From Polaromonas sp. UBA5171 (lineage in GTDB: Bacteria; Pseudomonadota; Gammaproteobacteria; Burkholderiales; Burkholderiaceae_C): a stretch of DNA of 54,083 nucleotides. Of the stretch, positions 8,512 to 17,880 are shown in pieces (the first letter of the stretch is position 1; each line of letters opens with the position of its first letter). A model generated the notes under the pieces. It was not told where the DNA came from. It was given only the letters and a program-made list of their open reading frames with translations, and ran no database searches. The DNA lies in NCBI GenBank assembly GCA_002413395.1, contig DHWX01000040.1:3442-57524 (forward strand), written 5' to 3'. Both the position numbers and the translations under genes were made by a program.

Positions 8512-9693
8512 ATGTCTGATTCAATCGTTATTCTCGGTGCCGCCCGTACGCCCATGGGCGCTTTTCAGGGCGACTTTTCCAGTGTGTCCGCCAATGACCT
8601 GGGCGGCGCGGCGATCAAGGCCGCCGTTGAGCGTTCAGGTGTTGCGCCTTCTACCGTGGACGAGGTGCTGTTTGGCAATTGCCTGATGGCCGGCCAGGGC
8701 CAGGCACCGGCCCGGCAAGCCGGTTTCAAGGGCGGTCTGCCGGCCAGTGTCGGCGCCGTGACCCTCTCCAAGATGTGTGGTTCGGCCATGGAAGCCACGC
8801 TGCTGGCACATGACCAGTTGCTGGTGGGTAGCCGCGATGTGATGGTGTCGGGCGGCATGGAAAGCATGACCAACGCGCCCTACCTGTTGCCCAAGGCCCG
8901 TGGCGGTTACCGCATTGGCCATGACCGAATTTTTGACCACATGATGCTCGATGGTCTGGAAGACGCTTACGAGCCAGGGCGCGCCATGGGCACGTTTGGC
9001 GAACAGTGCGCCGAGAAATACCATTTCACCCGCGAGGCGCAGGACGCCTTTGCCATCGCCAGTGTGCAGCGCGCCAAGGCGGCCACCGAATCGGGCGCCT
9101 TCAAGGCCGAGATCACGCCGGTCACCGTGAAAGGCCGTGCCGGTGAAACCGTGATTTCCATCGACGAAGGCCCGGGCAAGGTCAAGCTCGACAAGGTTGC
9201 GACACTCAAGCCCGCCTTCAAGAAGGACGGCACCATCACGGCGGCGTCCAGTTCGTCCATCAGCGACGGCGCTGCCGCGCTGGTGCTGGCCCGCGCCGCC
9301 ACCGCCAAGACGCTGGGTGCCACGCCGCTGGCCCGCATCGTCGGCCATGCCACGTTCGCCCAGGCACCCGAATGGTTCACTACCGCGCCGGTGGGAGCGG
9401 TGCAAAAACTGCTGAAGAAAATCGGCTGGGCCATGGGCGACGTGGACTTGTGGGAAATCAACGAAGCCTTTGCCGTGGTTCCCATGGCCGCCATGAAGGA
9501 GCTCGGCATCAGCCATGACCGTCTGAACGTGAACGGCGGCGCCTGCGCGCTCGGCCACCCGATTGGTGCCAGCGGTGCGCGCATCATCGTCACGCTGCTC
9601 TACGCGCTGAAGGCCCGCGGCCTCAAAAAAGGCGTTGCCACGCTGTGCATCGGCGGCGGCGAGGCCACCGCAATTGCCATTGAAGTGTTGTAA
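8512..9693 (+). CDS. Acetyl-CoA C-acyltransferase (thiolase)
   Basis: A 393-residue thiolase with the full catalytic set: nucleophile C89 in K-M-C-G-S-A, H349 in G-H-P-I-G and C379 in C-I-G-G-G-E, the same numbers as well-studied PhaA-type enzymes. It either condenses two acetyl-CoA or cleaves 3-ketoacyl-CoA. A clear ribosome-binding site AAGGAG lies seven bases before the ATG. The next gene on the strand is an acyl-CoA dehydrogenase 45 bases away, which favours a beta-oxidation role, but PHB-type biosynthetic thiolases are equally close in sequence and I cannot separate the two. Confidence 0.93.
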   Translation: MSDSIVILGAARTPMGAFQGDFSSVSANDLGGAAIKAAVERSGVAPSTVDEVLFGNCLMAGQGQAPARQAGFKGGLPASVGAVTLSKMCGSAMEATLLAHDQLLVGSRDVMVSGGMESMTNAPYLLPKARGGYRIGHDRIFDHMMLDGLEDAYEPGRAMGTFGEQCAEKYHFTREAQDAFAIASVQRAKAATESGAFKAEITPVTVKGRAGETVISIDEGPGKVKLDKVATLKPAFKKDGTITAASSSSISDGAAALVLARAATAKTLGATPLARIVGHATFAQAPEWFTTAPVGAVQKLLKKIGWAMGDVDLWEINEAFAVVPMAAMKELGISHDRLNVNGGACALGHPIGASGARIIVTLLYALKARGLKKGVATLCIGGGEATAIAIEVL

Positions 9694-9738
9694 ATAGCAG
9701 AGCTATCTGCGCAGGTATATCAAAGGCTGGAGGCCAAT

Positions 9739-10869
9739 TTGATCCTCAATCAGGAACAGGAACAGATTCGCGATGCGGTGCGCGCCTTTGCGCAGCAAGA
9801 GCTCTGGCCCCATGCCGCGCGCTGGGACCAGGAGCACTATTTTCCGATAGAGGCGCACCAGGGCTTGGCGGCGCTGGGGGCCTACGGCATTTGCGTGCCC
9901 GAGGAATATGGCGGCGCCAACCTTGACTACCTGACGCTGGCGCTGGTGCTGGAGGAAATCGCCGCAGGCGACGGCGGCACCAGCACGGCGATCAGCGTGA
10001 CCAATTGCCCGGTCAACGCCATCCTGATGCGCTACGGCAGCGCGGCGCAAAAAAAGCAGTGGCTCACACCCTTGGCGCAGGGCCACATGCTGGGTGTGTT
10101 TTGCCTGACCGAGCCGCACACTGGCAGCGATGCCTCGGCCCTGCGGACCACGGCGGCGAAGGACGGCGACGGTTACGTGATCAACGGCGTCAAGCAGTTC
10201 ATCACCAGCGGCAAGAATGGCCACGCCGCCATCGTCATTGCCGTCACCGACAAGGGCGCCGGCAAGAAGGGCATGAGCGCCTTTATCGTGCCGACGAACG
10301 AGCCCGGCTATGTGGTGGCGCGGCTCGAAGACAAGCTTGGCCAGCATTCGAGCGACACCGCGCAGATCAATTTTGACAACTGCCGCGTCCCGGCCGAAAA
10401 CCTGATTGGTGCCGAGGGCGAAGGCTACCGCATCGCGCTGTCGGCCCTGGAAGGCGGGCGCATCGGCATTGCCGCGCAAAGCGTGGGCATGGCGCGCAGC
10501 GCATTTGAGGTGGCGCTGGGCTACGCCAGGGAGCGCGAGAGCTTCGGCACGGCCATCTTCAATCACCAGGCGGTCGGTTTCCGGCTGGCCGAATGCGCGA
10601 CAAAGCTTGAAGCGGCGCGGCAACTCATCTGGCACGCCGCCAGCCTGCGCGATGCTGGCCGGCCGTGCCTCAAGGAAGCCGCCATGGCCAAGCTGTTTGC
10701 CAGCGAAATCGCCGAGCAGGTGTGCAGCGCCGCGATCCAGACACTGGGCGGCTACGGCTATGTCAGCGACTTCCCGGTCGAGCGCATCTACCGCGATGTG
10801 CGCGTGTGCCAGATCTATGAAGGCACGTCCGACGTGCAGAAGATCATTATTCAAAGGGCACTCTCCTGA
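9739..10869 (+). CDS. Acyl-CoA dehydrogenase (short/branched-chain type)
   Basis: A 376-residue flavoprotein dehydrogenase with standard family motifs: F-C-L-T-E-P-H-T-G-S-D-A near residue 120, W/Q-F-I-T-S-G-K-N-G, and the C-terminal I-Y-E-G-T-S-D-V-Q in which E361 is the canonical catalytic base. It introduces the alpha,beta double bond of an acyl-CoA and passes electrons to ETF. The only in-frame start that fits the family N-terminus is TTG at 9739, preceded by CTGGAGG at a suitable distance. It follows the thiolase by 45 bases and is convergent with the PatZ-like gene. Confidence 0.92.
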   Translation: MILNQEQEQIRDAVRAFAQQELWPHAARWDQEHYFPIEAHQGLAALGAYGICVPEEYGGANLDYLTLALVLEEIAAGDGGTSTAISVTNCPVNAILMRYGSAAQKKQWLTPLAQGHMLGVFCLTEPHTGSDASALRTTAAKDGDGYVINGVKQFITSGKNGHAAIVIAVTDKGAGKKGMSAFIVPTNEPGYVVARLEDKLGQHSSDTAQINFDNCRVPAENLIGAEGEGYRIALSALEGGRIGIAAQSVGMARSAFEVALGYARERESFGTAIFNHQAVGFRLAECATKLEAARQLIWHAASLRDAGRPCLKEAAMAKLFASEIAEQVCSAAIQTLGGYGYVSDFPVERIYRDVRVCQIYEGTSDVQKIIIQRALS

Positions 10870-10942
10870 GATATTGCGGGACCGACCGTAGCGACACGAA
10901 GTGCGCCAGCTCTGTCCCCAGCTGATCAGGGGGGTGCCTGCG

Positions 10943-13630
10943 CTATGCGTCTGAATGCGTGCCCTGCAAATCCAGCACGATGGCGCGCGTGTCGCCATCT
11001 TCCTGTTGCGCGGCGCCCCTGAAACCCAGCAGCCGGGCCAGCTCCAGCATCCTGCGGTTTTTGTTGAGCACCGTGGCCACCAGTTGCTGGGTGCCGTTGG
11101 CGCGCAGGTAGCTGATCAGCTTGTCCATGAGCAGTTTTCCCAGACCGCCGCCCTTGAGTTCCGAGCGGATGATGATGCCGAACTCGGCGCTGATGTTGTC
11201 AGGGTCGGCCATGGCGCGCACCACCCCCTGCGTTTGCGGCAGGCCGTCGGGCCCCGACGCAATCGCAATAAAGGCCATCTCGCGCGTGTAGTCGATCTGC
11301 ATCAGGCGCGCCAGTTCGCTGCGTTCCATGGAGCGGCGGCTGTAAAACACCCGCATGCGGATGTCCTCGGGATCCAGGTGCGACAAGAACTCGGCGTGCA
11401 GCGCCTCGTCCTCGGGCCGGATCGGCCGCAGTTCCAGTGGGTGGCCCTGCCACTCAATGAGCTCGGCCAGTTCTGCCGGATAAGGCCGGATGGCAAAGTT
11501 CAGCGCCCCCGCCGGGGCCTTGGCGCTCAGGCGGATGCGTGCGTCCAGGGCAATCGCACCTTCGTGGTTGACCAGCAGCGGGTTGATGTCGAGCTCGGCC
11601 AGCTCGGGCACATCGGCCAACAGTTGCGAAACCGCCAGCAGCACCGAGTCGATGGCCCCTGCGTCGGCGGCGGGCGTGTCGCGCCAGCCCTTGAGCAGCT
11701 TTGAAATGCGCGTGCGCGAGACCAGCGCGCGCGCCAGCGGCACACTCAGGGGCGGCAGCGCCACGGCCCGGTCGGCCATCACTTCCACCGCAGTGCCGCC
11801 CTGACCAAATAAAATGATGGGGCCGAAAACCCGGTCTATGGTGGCCCCCACAATCAGCTCCTGCACATGCTGGCGCCGCACCATGGCCTGTACCGTGAAG
11901 CCGTCCACCACCGCGTCGGGTCGCAAGGCCGTGACGCGCGCCAGCATCACACGCGCCGCCTCGCGCACCTGATCGGCGCTGTCAAGATTGAGCGCCACGC
12001 CACCGACGTCGGATTTGTGCGAAATCTGCTCCGACAGAATTTTGAGCACCACCGGAAAACCGATGCGCAAGGCCTCCGCCACCGCCAGCTCCGCATCGGG
12101 TGTTACGGTCCGTGTGGCGACCGCGGGAATGTGGTAGGCCTGCAGCACCGCCTTGGCCTGCGGCTCGGTCAGCATTTCGCGGCCGCTGGCCAGCGCCTCG
12201 CGCACAATCGCCTGCACGGCGGCAAGGTCGGGAGCAAGCTGCGCGGCTTGCGCGGGCGGCGCCTCCATCAGCTCGGTCTGGTTGCGCGCGTAGGCCTGCA
12301 GCATGGCCAGCGCGCGCACGGCTTCCTCGGGTGTCTCAAAGCCCGCAATCCCCGCCTGCGTGAACAGGTGCCGCGCTTCCTCAATGGCATGGCCGCCCAG
12401 CCAGCAGCTCATCAGGCGCGGCGCCGGGCTCTTCGTGGGCCGGGCCACCGGCACCAGCGCACGGGCAATTTCCGCGCTGGGAACGATGGCGGTGGGCGCG
12501 TGAATCAGCAGGATGGTGCCAGACGCAGCGTCCTCAGCCAGAATTTTCAGCGCCTGCACATAACGCTCAACCGGCGCGTCACCGATGATGTCCACCGGGT
12601 TGCCGTGCGACCAGTTGGCCGGCAGCACCGCATCGAGCTGGCCCTGGGTCTGCGGCGACAGCGCAGCCAGCGCCACGCCCGCTCGTTCCGCGGCGTCGGC
12701 GGCCATCACGCCAGCCCCGCCGCCGTTGGTCAGGATGGTCAGCGTGGCGCTGGACGTAGCCCGGCAGCGCGTGAGTGTTTCAGCCGCCAGGAACAGCTCC
12801 TGCAGGGTGTTGACGCGCAGCATGCCGGCGCGGGCGATCGCCGCTTCGTACACGTCGTCCGATCCGGCCAGTGCTCCGGTGTGCGAGGCCGCCGCCTTTT
12901 GCCCCTGCGCCGAGCGCCCCGCCTTGACCACGATCACCGGCTTGTTGCGCGCCGCCGCACGCGCGGCGGACATGAACTTGCGCGGCGACTCGATCGACTC
13001 GATATACAGCAGGATGGCGCGCGTGCGCGCGTCGGTGGCCAGGTAATCGAGCAGGTCGCCAAAATCGATATCGGCATGCTCGCCGAGCGAGACAAAGTGC
13101 GAAAACCCGATGCTCTGTGCATCGGCCCAGTCCAGCATGGCCGTGACCAGCGCACCCGACTGCGACACAAACGCCAGCTCGCCAGGCTGCGCATTGATAT
13201 TGGCAAAACTGGCGTTCAGCCCCGCATGGGGCGACAGCAGGCCGATGCAATTGGGCCCGAGCAGCCGCAGCAAATGCGGCTTCGCGGCGTCCAGTGTGGC
13301 CTGTTTTTGCGCCGCGTCGAGCCCCGCCGTCAGGATGATTGCCGCGCGGGTGCCGCGCTCGGCCAGCTCACGCACGAGGTCCGGCACGCTGGCGGGAGGT
13401 GTGCAGATCACCGCCAGCTCGGGCGCACCAGGCAAGTCGGCCACGCGGGCGTAGGCGCGCTGGCCGTCGAGTTCGGTGTATTTGGGGTTGACCGGATAGA
13501 CCGGGCCCTTGAAAGTGCCTTGCGACAGGTTGCGCCAGACGGTCGCCCCCACGCTGGCGGGGCGCTTTGAGGCCCCGAGCACCGCCACCGAGGCGGGATC
13601 GAACAGGGAATCGAGGTTGCGTACGCTCAT
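10943..13630 (-). CDS. PatZ-like NDP-forming acyl-CoA ligase fused to GNAT acetyltransferase
   Basis: An 895-residue fusion. Residues about 1-130 form a CoA-binding Rossmann domain (V-A-V-L-G-A-S, then L-L-G-P-N-C-I-G-L), 150-460 resemble the succinyl-CoA ligase-like part of ADP-forming acetyl-CoA synthetases, 485-700 form an ATP-grasp domain (F-P-V-V-L-K-I-L-S, G-G-V-A-L-N-L, E-L-I-V-G, L-D-I-N-P-L-L-V) and 725-890 form a GNAT domain (I-I-R-S-E-L-K-G-G-G-L-G-K-L-L-M). The architecture and length equal the PatZ/YfiQ lysine acetyltransferase, which acetylates and silences acetyl-CoA synthetase. In PatZ the ligase half is thought to sense acetyl-CoA; whether it is active here cannot be told. 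It is transcribed toward the acyl-CoA dehydrogenase gene. Confidence 0.88.
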   Translation of the reverse strand: MSVRNLDSLFDPASVAVLGASKRPASVGATVWRNLSQGTFKGPVYPVNPKYTELDGQRAYARVADLPGAPELAVICTPPASVPDLVRELAERGTRAAIILTAGLDAAQKQATLDAAKPHLLRLLGPNCIGLLSPHAGLNASFANINAQPGELAFVSQSGALVTAMLDWADAQSIGFSHFVSLGEHADIDFGDLLDYLATDARTRAILLYIESIESPRKFMSAARAAARNKPVIVVKAGRSAQGQKAAASHTGALAGSDDVYEAAIARAGMLRVNTLQELFLAAETLTRCRATSSATLTILTNGGGAGVMAADAAERAGVALAALSPQTQGQLDAVLPANWSHGNPVDIIGDAPVERYVQALKILAEDAASGTILLIHAPTAIVPSAEIARALVPVARPTKSPAPRLMSCWLGGHAIEEARHLFTQAGIAGFETPEEAVRALAMLQAYARNQTELMEAPPAQAAQLAPDLAAVQAIVREALASGREMLTEPQAKAVLQAYHIPAVATRTVTPDAELAVAEALRIGFPVVLKILSEQISHKSDVGGVALNLDSADQVREAARVMLARVTALRPDAVVDGFTVQAMVRRQHVQELIVGATIDRVFGPIILFGQGGTAVEVMADRAVALPPLSVPLARALVSRTRISKLLKGWRDTPAADAGAIDSVLLAVSQLLADVPELAELDINPLLVNHEGAIALDARIRLSAKAPAGALNFAIRPYPAELAELIEWQGHPLELRPIRPEDEALHAEFLSHLDPEDIRMRVFYSRRSMERSELARLMQIDYTREMAFIAIASGPDGLPQTQGVVRAMADPDNISAEFGIIIRSELKGGGLGKLLMDKLISYLRANGTQQLVATVLNKNRRMLELARLLGFRGAAQQEDGDTRAIVLDLQGTHSDA

Positions 13631-13779
13631 GGGTGTTTTCCTGCAGTGGGTGCCGATGCCGCCATCTTAAGGGACAGGCTTTGCGGCCTGATGGTCTAAA
13701 GTGTCGCGGTGCGCGCGATCTTGCGACAATCCGGGCTGTTGCTGCCGCGCAGCTGATTTCAAACCCGAAGGAGACCCTT

Positions 13780-14217
13780 ATGCCCATTACCAAAGGATTC
13801 CGCGAGCTCGTTGACGAGGCGATGGCGCAGATCAAGACCTATTCAGTGGCGGCGGTCTGGGCCAGGCTGGCTGACCCCGGCGTGCAGATCGTCGATATCC
13901 GCGACGTGCGCGAACTGGAACGCGAGGGCACGGTGCCGGGCGCCCTGCTTGCTCCGCGCGGCATGCTGGAGTTCTGGGTTGATCCCGCCTCGCCCTATTT
14001 CAAGCCGGTGTTTGGCGATGAGAGCCGGGAGTTCATCCTGTTTTGCGGCGCGGGCTGGCGCAGTGCGCTGGCCACCAAGGCGCTGGCCGACATGGGCATG
14101 ACCAATGTGGCGCACATCGACGGCGGCTTTACCGAGTGGGTGAAGCAGGGCGCGCCGACCGAAACCCTGGAGGCGCACAAACAGGCCCAGGCGGCACGCC
14201 GCCAGCCCAAGGGCTGA
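13780..14217 (+). CDS. Rhodanese-like sulfurtransferase
   Basis: A 145-residue single-domain rhodanese. The active-site loop is C-G-A-G-W-R-S at 89-95, with C89 as the persulfide-bearing cysteine; I-V-D-I-R-D-V-R-E and H-I-D-G-G-F-T-E-W are the other family marks. It probably transfers sulfur from thiosulfate or a persulfide to an acceptor, partner unknown. The start at 13780 is set by the strong ribosome-binding site AAGGAGA and gives the usual length; the reading frame is open further upstream without a better start. The YchJ-like gene begins seven bases downstream. Confidence 0.9.
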   Translation: MPITKGFRELVDEAMAQIKTYSVAAVWARLADPGVQIVDIRDVRELEREGTVPGALLAPRGMLEFWVDPASPYFKPVFGDESREFILFCGAGWRSALATKALADMGMTNVAHIDGGFTEWVKQGAPTETLEAHKQAQAARRQPKG

Positions 14218-14224
14218 GCCGCAC

Positions 14225-14623
14225 ATGGCACTTGCCCTGTGCCCTTGCGGACGGGTTGATGCGCGCGGCCGTCCGCTGGCCTGGGTGGCCTGCTGTGGCC
14301 GCTATCTGGATCACGATACCCCCGCCCCCGATGCCGAAAGCCTGATGCGTTCGCGCTACAGCGCCTTCGTGCGGGCGCGGCGCGACTACCTGCTGGCCAC
14401 CTGGCATGCCAGCACGCGCCCGGCCGAGCTGGCGTTTGATGCCGGTGTGAAGTGGCTGGGGCTGGACCTGCGGCAGCATCGCCTGCTGGACCCGACCCAT
14501 GCCGAAGTCGAGTTTGTGGCTCGGCAGAAAAGCCCGGGCAGCCCGGCCGTGCGACTGCACGAGCGCAGCCGCTTCGTGCACGAGGCCGGCCGTTGGTACT
14601 ATGTGGACGGTGATATGCCGTAG
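14225..14623 (+). CDS. YchJ-family (UPF0225) protein
   Basis: A 132-residue protein matching the YchJ family: an N-terminal cysteine cluster C-P-C-G followed by C-C-G at 24-26, the conserved A-E-S-L-M-R-S-R-Y-S-A-F-V stretch (37-49), Y-L-L-A-T-W-H, and W-L-G-L-D-L. The fold is NTF2-like and the cysteines probably bind zinc. The biochemical role is not established. It lies seven bases after the rhodanese gene and may be co-transcribed with it. The arginine-rich segment after the cysteine cluster is usual. Confidence 0.85.
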   Translation: MALALCPCGRVDARGRPLAWVACCGRYLDHDTPAPDAESLMRSRYSAFVRARRDYLLATWHASTRPAELAFDAGVKWLGLDLRQHRLLDPTHAEVEFVARQKSPGSPAVRLHERSRFVHEAGRWYYVDGDMP

Positions 14624-14699
14624 CTGTGCATGCAATAGGCGTTCGGCCCCATATGACGGGAAGACCAAGTTATTGAATACGTAGCGTTGAAAGGGTTCG

Positions 14700-15365
14700 A
14701 TGTTGAAGTTTGATGCAGTGTTGTTTGACTGTGATGGCGTGCTGGTGGACAGCGAGCCCATCACCAATGGTGTGCTGCGCGACATGCTGGAAGAGCTGGG
14801 CTGGAAGCTCACATCCGCCGAATGCATGCGCCTCTTCCTCGGCAAGGCGGTGAAGGATGAACGTGCCCTAATCGAAGCCCACACCGGCCAGCCGCTGACC
14901 GAAGACTGGCTGGTGCGCTTTCGCGAGCGGCGCAACCTGGGGCTGATGGAGGGCGTCAAGCCCATCCGCGGCGCGGTGGAGGCCGTGGTACGGATTCATG
15001 CGCTGTATCAAGGCCGCATTGCCTGCGCCTCCGGGGCTGACCGCTTCAAGGTGGAGCTGCAACTGGAAAAATGCGGGCTGCTGCCTTACTTCAATGAGCG
15101 GATTTTCACCGGGCATGAACTGCCGCGTTCCAAGCCGGCGCCGGATGTTTACCTGGCCGCTGCTGCGGCGCTAGGCGTGGACCCCAGGCGGTGCGCGGTG
15201 GTGGAGGATACGGTGACCGGTGTCACGGCGGGCGTGGCGGCGGGGGCGACAGTGTTTGGCTATAGCCCGCCGGAGGCTGGGCATGATGCACCGGCGGCGT
15301 TGAGAAGGACCGGGGCGGTCGGGGTTTTTGTGGCTATGGGCGAGTTGCTGGAAATGCTGAGCTGA
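14700..15365 (+). CDS. HAD-superfamily phosphatase (Gph/beta-phosphoglucomutase-like)
   Basis: A 221-residue HAD hydrolase. Motif I is D-C-D-G-V-L-V-D-S-E with nucleophile D10 and acid/base D12; the helical cap follows (residues 16-85); motif II is around A-C-A-S-G, motif III is the lysine in R-S-K-P-A-P-D-V-Y, and motif IV is V-V-E-D-T-V-T-G-V. The set fits subfamily IA enzymes that dephosphorylate small sugar phosphates or phosphoglycolate. Substrate cannot be deduced from the cap. It stands alone, 76 bases after the YchJ-like gene. Confidence 0.9.
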   Translation: MLKFDAVLFDCDGVLVDSEPITNGVLRDMLEELGWKLTSAECMRLFLGKAVKDERALIEAHTGQPLTEDWLVRFRERRNLGLMEGVKPIRGAVEAVVRIHALYQGRIACASGADRFKVELQLEKCGLLPYFNERIFTGHELPRSKPAPDVYLAAAAALGVDPRRCAVVEDTVTGVTAGVAAGATVFGYSPPEAGHDAPAALRRTGAVGVFVAMGELLEMLS

Positions 15366-15573
15366 TGGCAAACCAATGTCCTTTTCGGCCTCAGCGGCCG
15401 TTGGTGCGGCACTGGCTGACCGTCGGTTTTCCCGTTCCATTCATGCCGGTAACGCATGGGCCGATTTTCGACTGGCCGCAACACCTGTGGTGCCCATAAA
15501 CTAGACTCCTTTCCAAAACCGATTGCATTGCCGTTGAAAGGCTGCAACCTCGACTTCATTTTCAGGAGTTCCA

Positions 15574-16191
15574 ATGTCCCTATCCCCCTCTGCTCTTTCA
15601 GCCATTCAGCAAGCAGGCGAAGCGCTCCATGCAGCCCGTCAGGCGGTCTCCGATGCGGTTCGGGTGAAAGCCGAACAGATGGTCGCCATGGTGGCAAGCC
15701 AGCCGTTCAGCTCCGAAAGTGACCGGGCCTACGCACAATTGCGCAGCGTGGCCCGCACGGCGCATGAACTGCAAGCCATGGAGGAGCAGCTTAAAACAAT
15801 GTACCTGTCAGCGGCAGAAATGATGGCGTCTGAGATGCCTGTGCTGGTTGCCTTGTCTGACCGGGGCGGCCTTTCCCGCGCCCGCTATGCGGCAGAAAGC
15901 CATGAAGGAGCAGAGGACGCGATTGTGAAGCCTGCGCCGAAACGGCGACCGCGCAAGGCAACGGCCCGGCAAGATGCGACGCACCCACCACAGCGCTTGA
16001 GCCCCAACGATGAAAAAGTATTGCACTACCTGACACGGGTATTGGATCGCCGCAGCTGGAAGCCGATGACCCAGGGCGTCATTGCCCAGGGGGCAGGGAT
16101 ACCGCTCGGGTCTGTGGGCCTGGCTCTGCGCAGGGTGGTGGCAGCGGGTGCGTTGCGCGAGGGGAATAAAGGGAGTTATCGGCTGGCATAG
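15574..16191 (+). CDS. Hypothetical protein with predicted C-terminal winged helix
   Basis: A 205-residue protein I do not recognise by name. Residues 1-95 are alanine-rich and look like a long alpha-helical, possibly coiled-coil segment. Residues 105-135 form a basic, proline-rich linker (K-P-A-P-K-R-R-P-R-K). Residues 140-205 look like a winged helix (L-S-P-N-D-E-K-V-L-H-Y-L, then G-V-I-A-Q-G-A-G-I-P-L-G-S-V-G-L-A-L-R-R and A-L-R-E-G-N-K-G-S-Y-R-L), which suggests DNA binding. A ribosome-binding site CAGGAG precedes the ATG. The 208 bases upstream hold no gene. It could be a small chromosomal DNA-binding or regulatory protein. Confidence 0.7.
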   Translation: MSLSPSALSAIQQAGEALHAARQAVSDAVRVKAEQMVAMVASQPFSSESDRAYAQLRSVARTAHELQAMEEQLKTMYLSAAEMMASEMPVLVALSDRGGLSRARYAAESHEGAEDAIVKPAPKRRPRKATARQDATHPPQRLSPNDEKVLHYLTRVLDRRSWKPMTQGVIAQGAGIPLGSVGLALRRVVAAGALREGNKGSYRLA

Positions 16192-16248
16192 AGCAGGCAT
16201 CGTCATTGACGCATCACGGAAAAGCAGCACAGTGAGCCGCAGATCATC

Positions 16249-17109
16249 ATGAATGCCGTGCGCAAGCCTGTCGTCGGATTGGCGCTGGGCAGCGGATCGG
16301 CGCGTAGCTGGGCCCATATTGGCGTATTGCGCGCGCTGGAGCAGGCGGCGATACCACCGGATCTGATCTGTGGCTCCTCCATTGGTGCGCTGGTGGGTGC
16401 AGCCTACGCGGTGGGAGAGCTGGACCGCTTCGAGCCATGGGTCCTGGGTTTGGGCCTCAAGGAAGTGGTTTCCTTCATGGACTTCTTCCGGCGCAATTTT
16501 GTCGACCGGCCCGTTGATGCTCTCGATCTTCCCTTTGCCGCAGTGGCCACGGCACTGCACTCGGGGGTTGAAGTCCGGCTGCGCAGCGGCTCGACAGCGG
16601 ATGCCGTGCGCGCCTCGATTGCCTTGCCGAGGCTGTTCACGCCCGTGCAGCGCGATGGGCGCCTGCTGGTCGATGGTGGCCTCGTCAATCCCGTGCCAGT
16701 GTCGCTGGCGCGTGCCATGGGGGCCGACATTGTGATTGCGGTCGACCTGAACGCGGACATCCTGGGCCGGCATCTGCGCCAGGAGGCGCCGGCCCAGGAT
16801 GAGGGTGCTGCGCACAGTGACTGGATGCGCAGGCTGCAGGAAAATTTTGCTTCCCTGTTGCCCGAGTCAGCAGCAGGCAAGCCGCGCCTGCCATCCATGC
16901 TGGACGTGGTCACCTCCAGCATCAACGTCATGCAGGTGCGCATCACTCGCAGCCGAATGGCCGGCGAGCCACCCGAGGCCGTGGTGGCGCCGCGGCTGGC
17001 GCATCTGGGATTGCTGGATTTCCACCGTGCACGGGAAACGATTGACGCGGGACAACGGGCGGCAGAGGCGAGCCTGCCCTTCTTGCGGGAGCTTGGGTTG
17101 GGAACCTGA
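16249..17109 (+). CDS. Patatin-like phospholipase (RssA family)
   Basis: A 286-residue patatin-like hydrolase. The oxyanion-hole segment L-G-S-G-S-A-R-S (13-20) is a variant of the usual glycine-rich G-G-G-x-R/K; the nucleophile elbow G-S-S-I-G puts the catalytic serine at S44, and the dyad aspartate is D142 in V-D-G-G-L-V-N-P. Bacterial members of this RssA/YchK group are cytoplasmic or membrane-associated lipid hydrolases of mostly unknown substrate. No signal peptide is visible. It is transcribed toward the phosphoribosyltransferase pair on the other strand. Confidence 0.88.
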   Translation: MNAVRKPVVGLALGSGSARSWAHIGVLRALEQAAIPPDLICGSSIGALVGAAYAVGELDRFEPWVLGLGLKEVVSFMDFFRRNFVDRPVDALDLPFAAVATALHSGVEVRLRSGSTADAVRASIALPRLFTPVQRDGRLLVDGGLVNPVPVSLARAMGADIVIAVDLNADILGRHLRQEAPAQDEGAAHSDWMRRLQENFASLLPESAAGKPRLPSMLDVVTSSINVMQVRITRSRMAGEPPEAVVAPRLAHLGLLDFHRARETIDAGQRAAEASLPFLRELGLGT

Positions 17110-17239
17110 TCAGCCCTGAATCGGCGCGGGTAGTCAAAAGTCCACTGGCAGCAACAGCCTTTTGTATCGGTAGCCTCATGGATGCATCCTCGCCGCCGAC
17201 TGGTTCGAGCAGCATTTGCAGCCGCGAGTGGTTGGAGCG

Positions 17240-17860
17240 TCAGTCCTTCAGCAGCGCGATCACTTCCTCGTCTTCCACTTGCGGGAAGTGGCGGTAGAAC
17301 TGGCCTACCGCCTGGAAATAGGCTGGTGCTTGCAGGCACTGAACCTCGTCGGCCATGGGTCGAATCTTCTCCAACGCCTCTGGCGATGCAACGGGAATGG
17401 CGCAGACCAGCTTGGCCGGTTGATGCTGGCGCAGGCTGTGCAGCGCGGAAATCATGGTCGCCCCGGTGGCCAGCCCATCGTCCACCACAATGACGATGCG
17501 TCCAGCCGGGTCGATCGGAGGCCGAATCGGGGTGTATTGCTTACGACGTGAGTGGATCGTTGTCATTTGCGTGTGTTTTTCAGCGGCGATGTAATCCTGA
17601 TCGGCGCCGACGGAGGCGGCGTAGGGTGCGATATAGGCCCAGCCGTTCTCAGCGACCGAGCCGATCGCCACCTCGGGTTGGTAGGGAGCGCGCAGCTTGC
17701 GCACCAACACCACGTCGAAGTCGCCGTCGAGTTGCCGGGCGATGGTCTTGCCCATGGGCACCGCGCCGCGGGGGATGGCCAGGACCAGCGGATGCTGGCC
17801 GCGGTAAGCCTTCAGTTGGGTGGCCAACTGGCGTGCAGCGTCGTTGCGGTCTTGAAACAT
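17240..17860 (-). CDS. Phosphoribosyltransferase domain protein
   Basis: A 206-residue protein with the PRPP-binding motif V-I-V-V-D-D-G-L-A-T-G-A-T (about 121-133) and the N-terminal loop A-I-P-R-G-A-V-P-M-G. This type of stand-alone PRTase is widespread in proteobacteria and its base substrate is unknown. It lies 20 bases downstream of a second, unrelated PRTase, so the two are probably one transcript. The C-terminal helix with Y-F-Q-A-V-G-Q-F-Y is a feature of this subgroup. Confidence 0.85.
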   Translation of the reverse strand: MFQDRNDAARQLATQLKAYRGQHPLVLAIPRGAVPMGKTIARQLDGDFDVVLVRKLRAPYQPEVAIGSVAENGWAYIAPYAASVGADQDYIAAEKHTQMTTIHSRRKQYTPIRPPIDPAGRIVIVVDDGLATGATMISALHSLRQHQPAKLVCAIPVASPEALEKIRPMADEVQCLQAPAYFQAVGQFYRHFPQVEDEEVIALLKD

Positions 17861-17880
17861 GCTGGATCCTTGGGGTTTTG

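Noticed and set aside
9703..10998. A 431-codon minus-strand frame opposite the acyl-CoA dehydrogenase
   Set aside because: It overlaps a gene with complete catalytic motifs and shows no family resemblance.
11867..13570. A 567-codon plus-strand frame opposite the PatZ-like gene
   Set aside because: It is arginine- and glycine-rich without domain motifs and mirrors a well-supported gene in GC-rich DNA, a typical antisense shadow.
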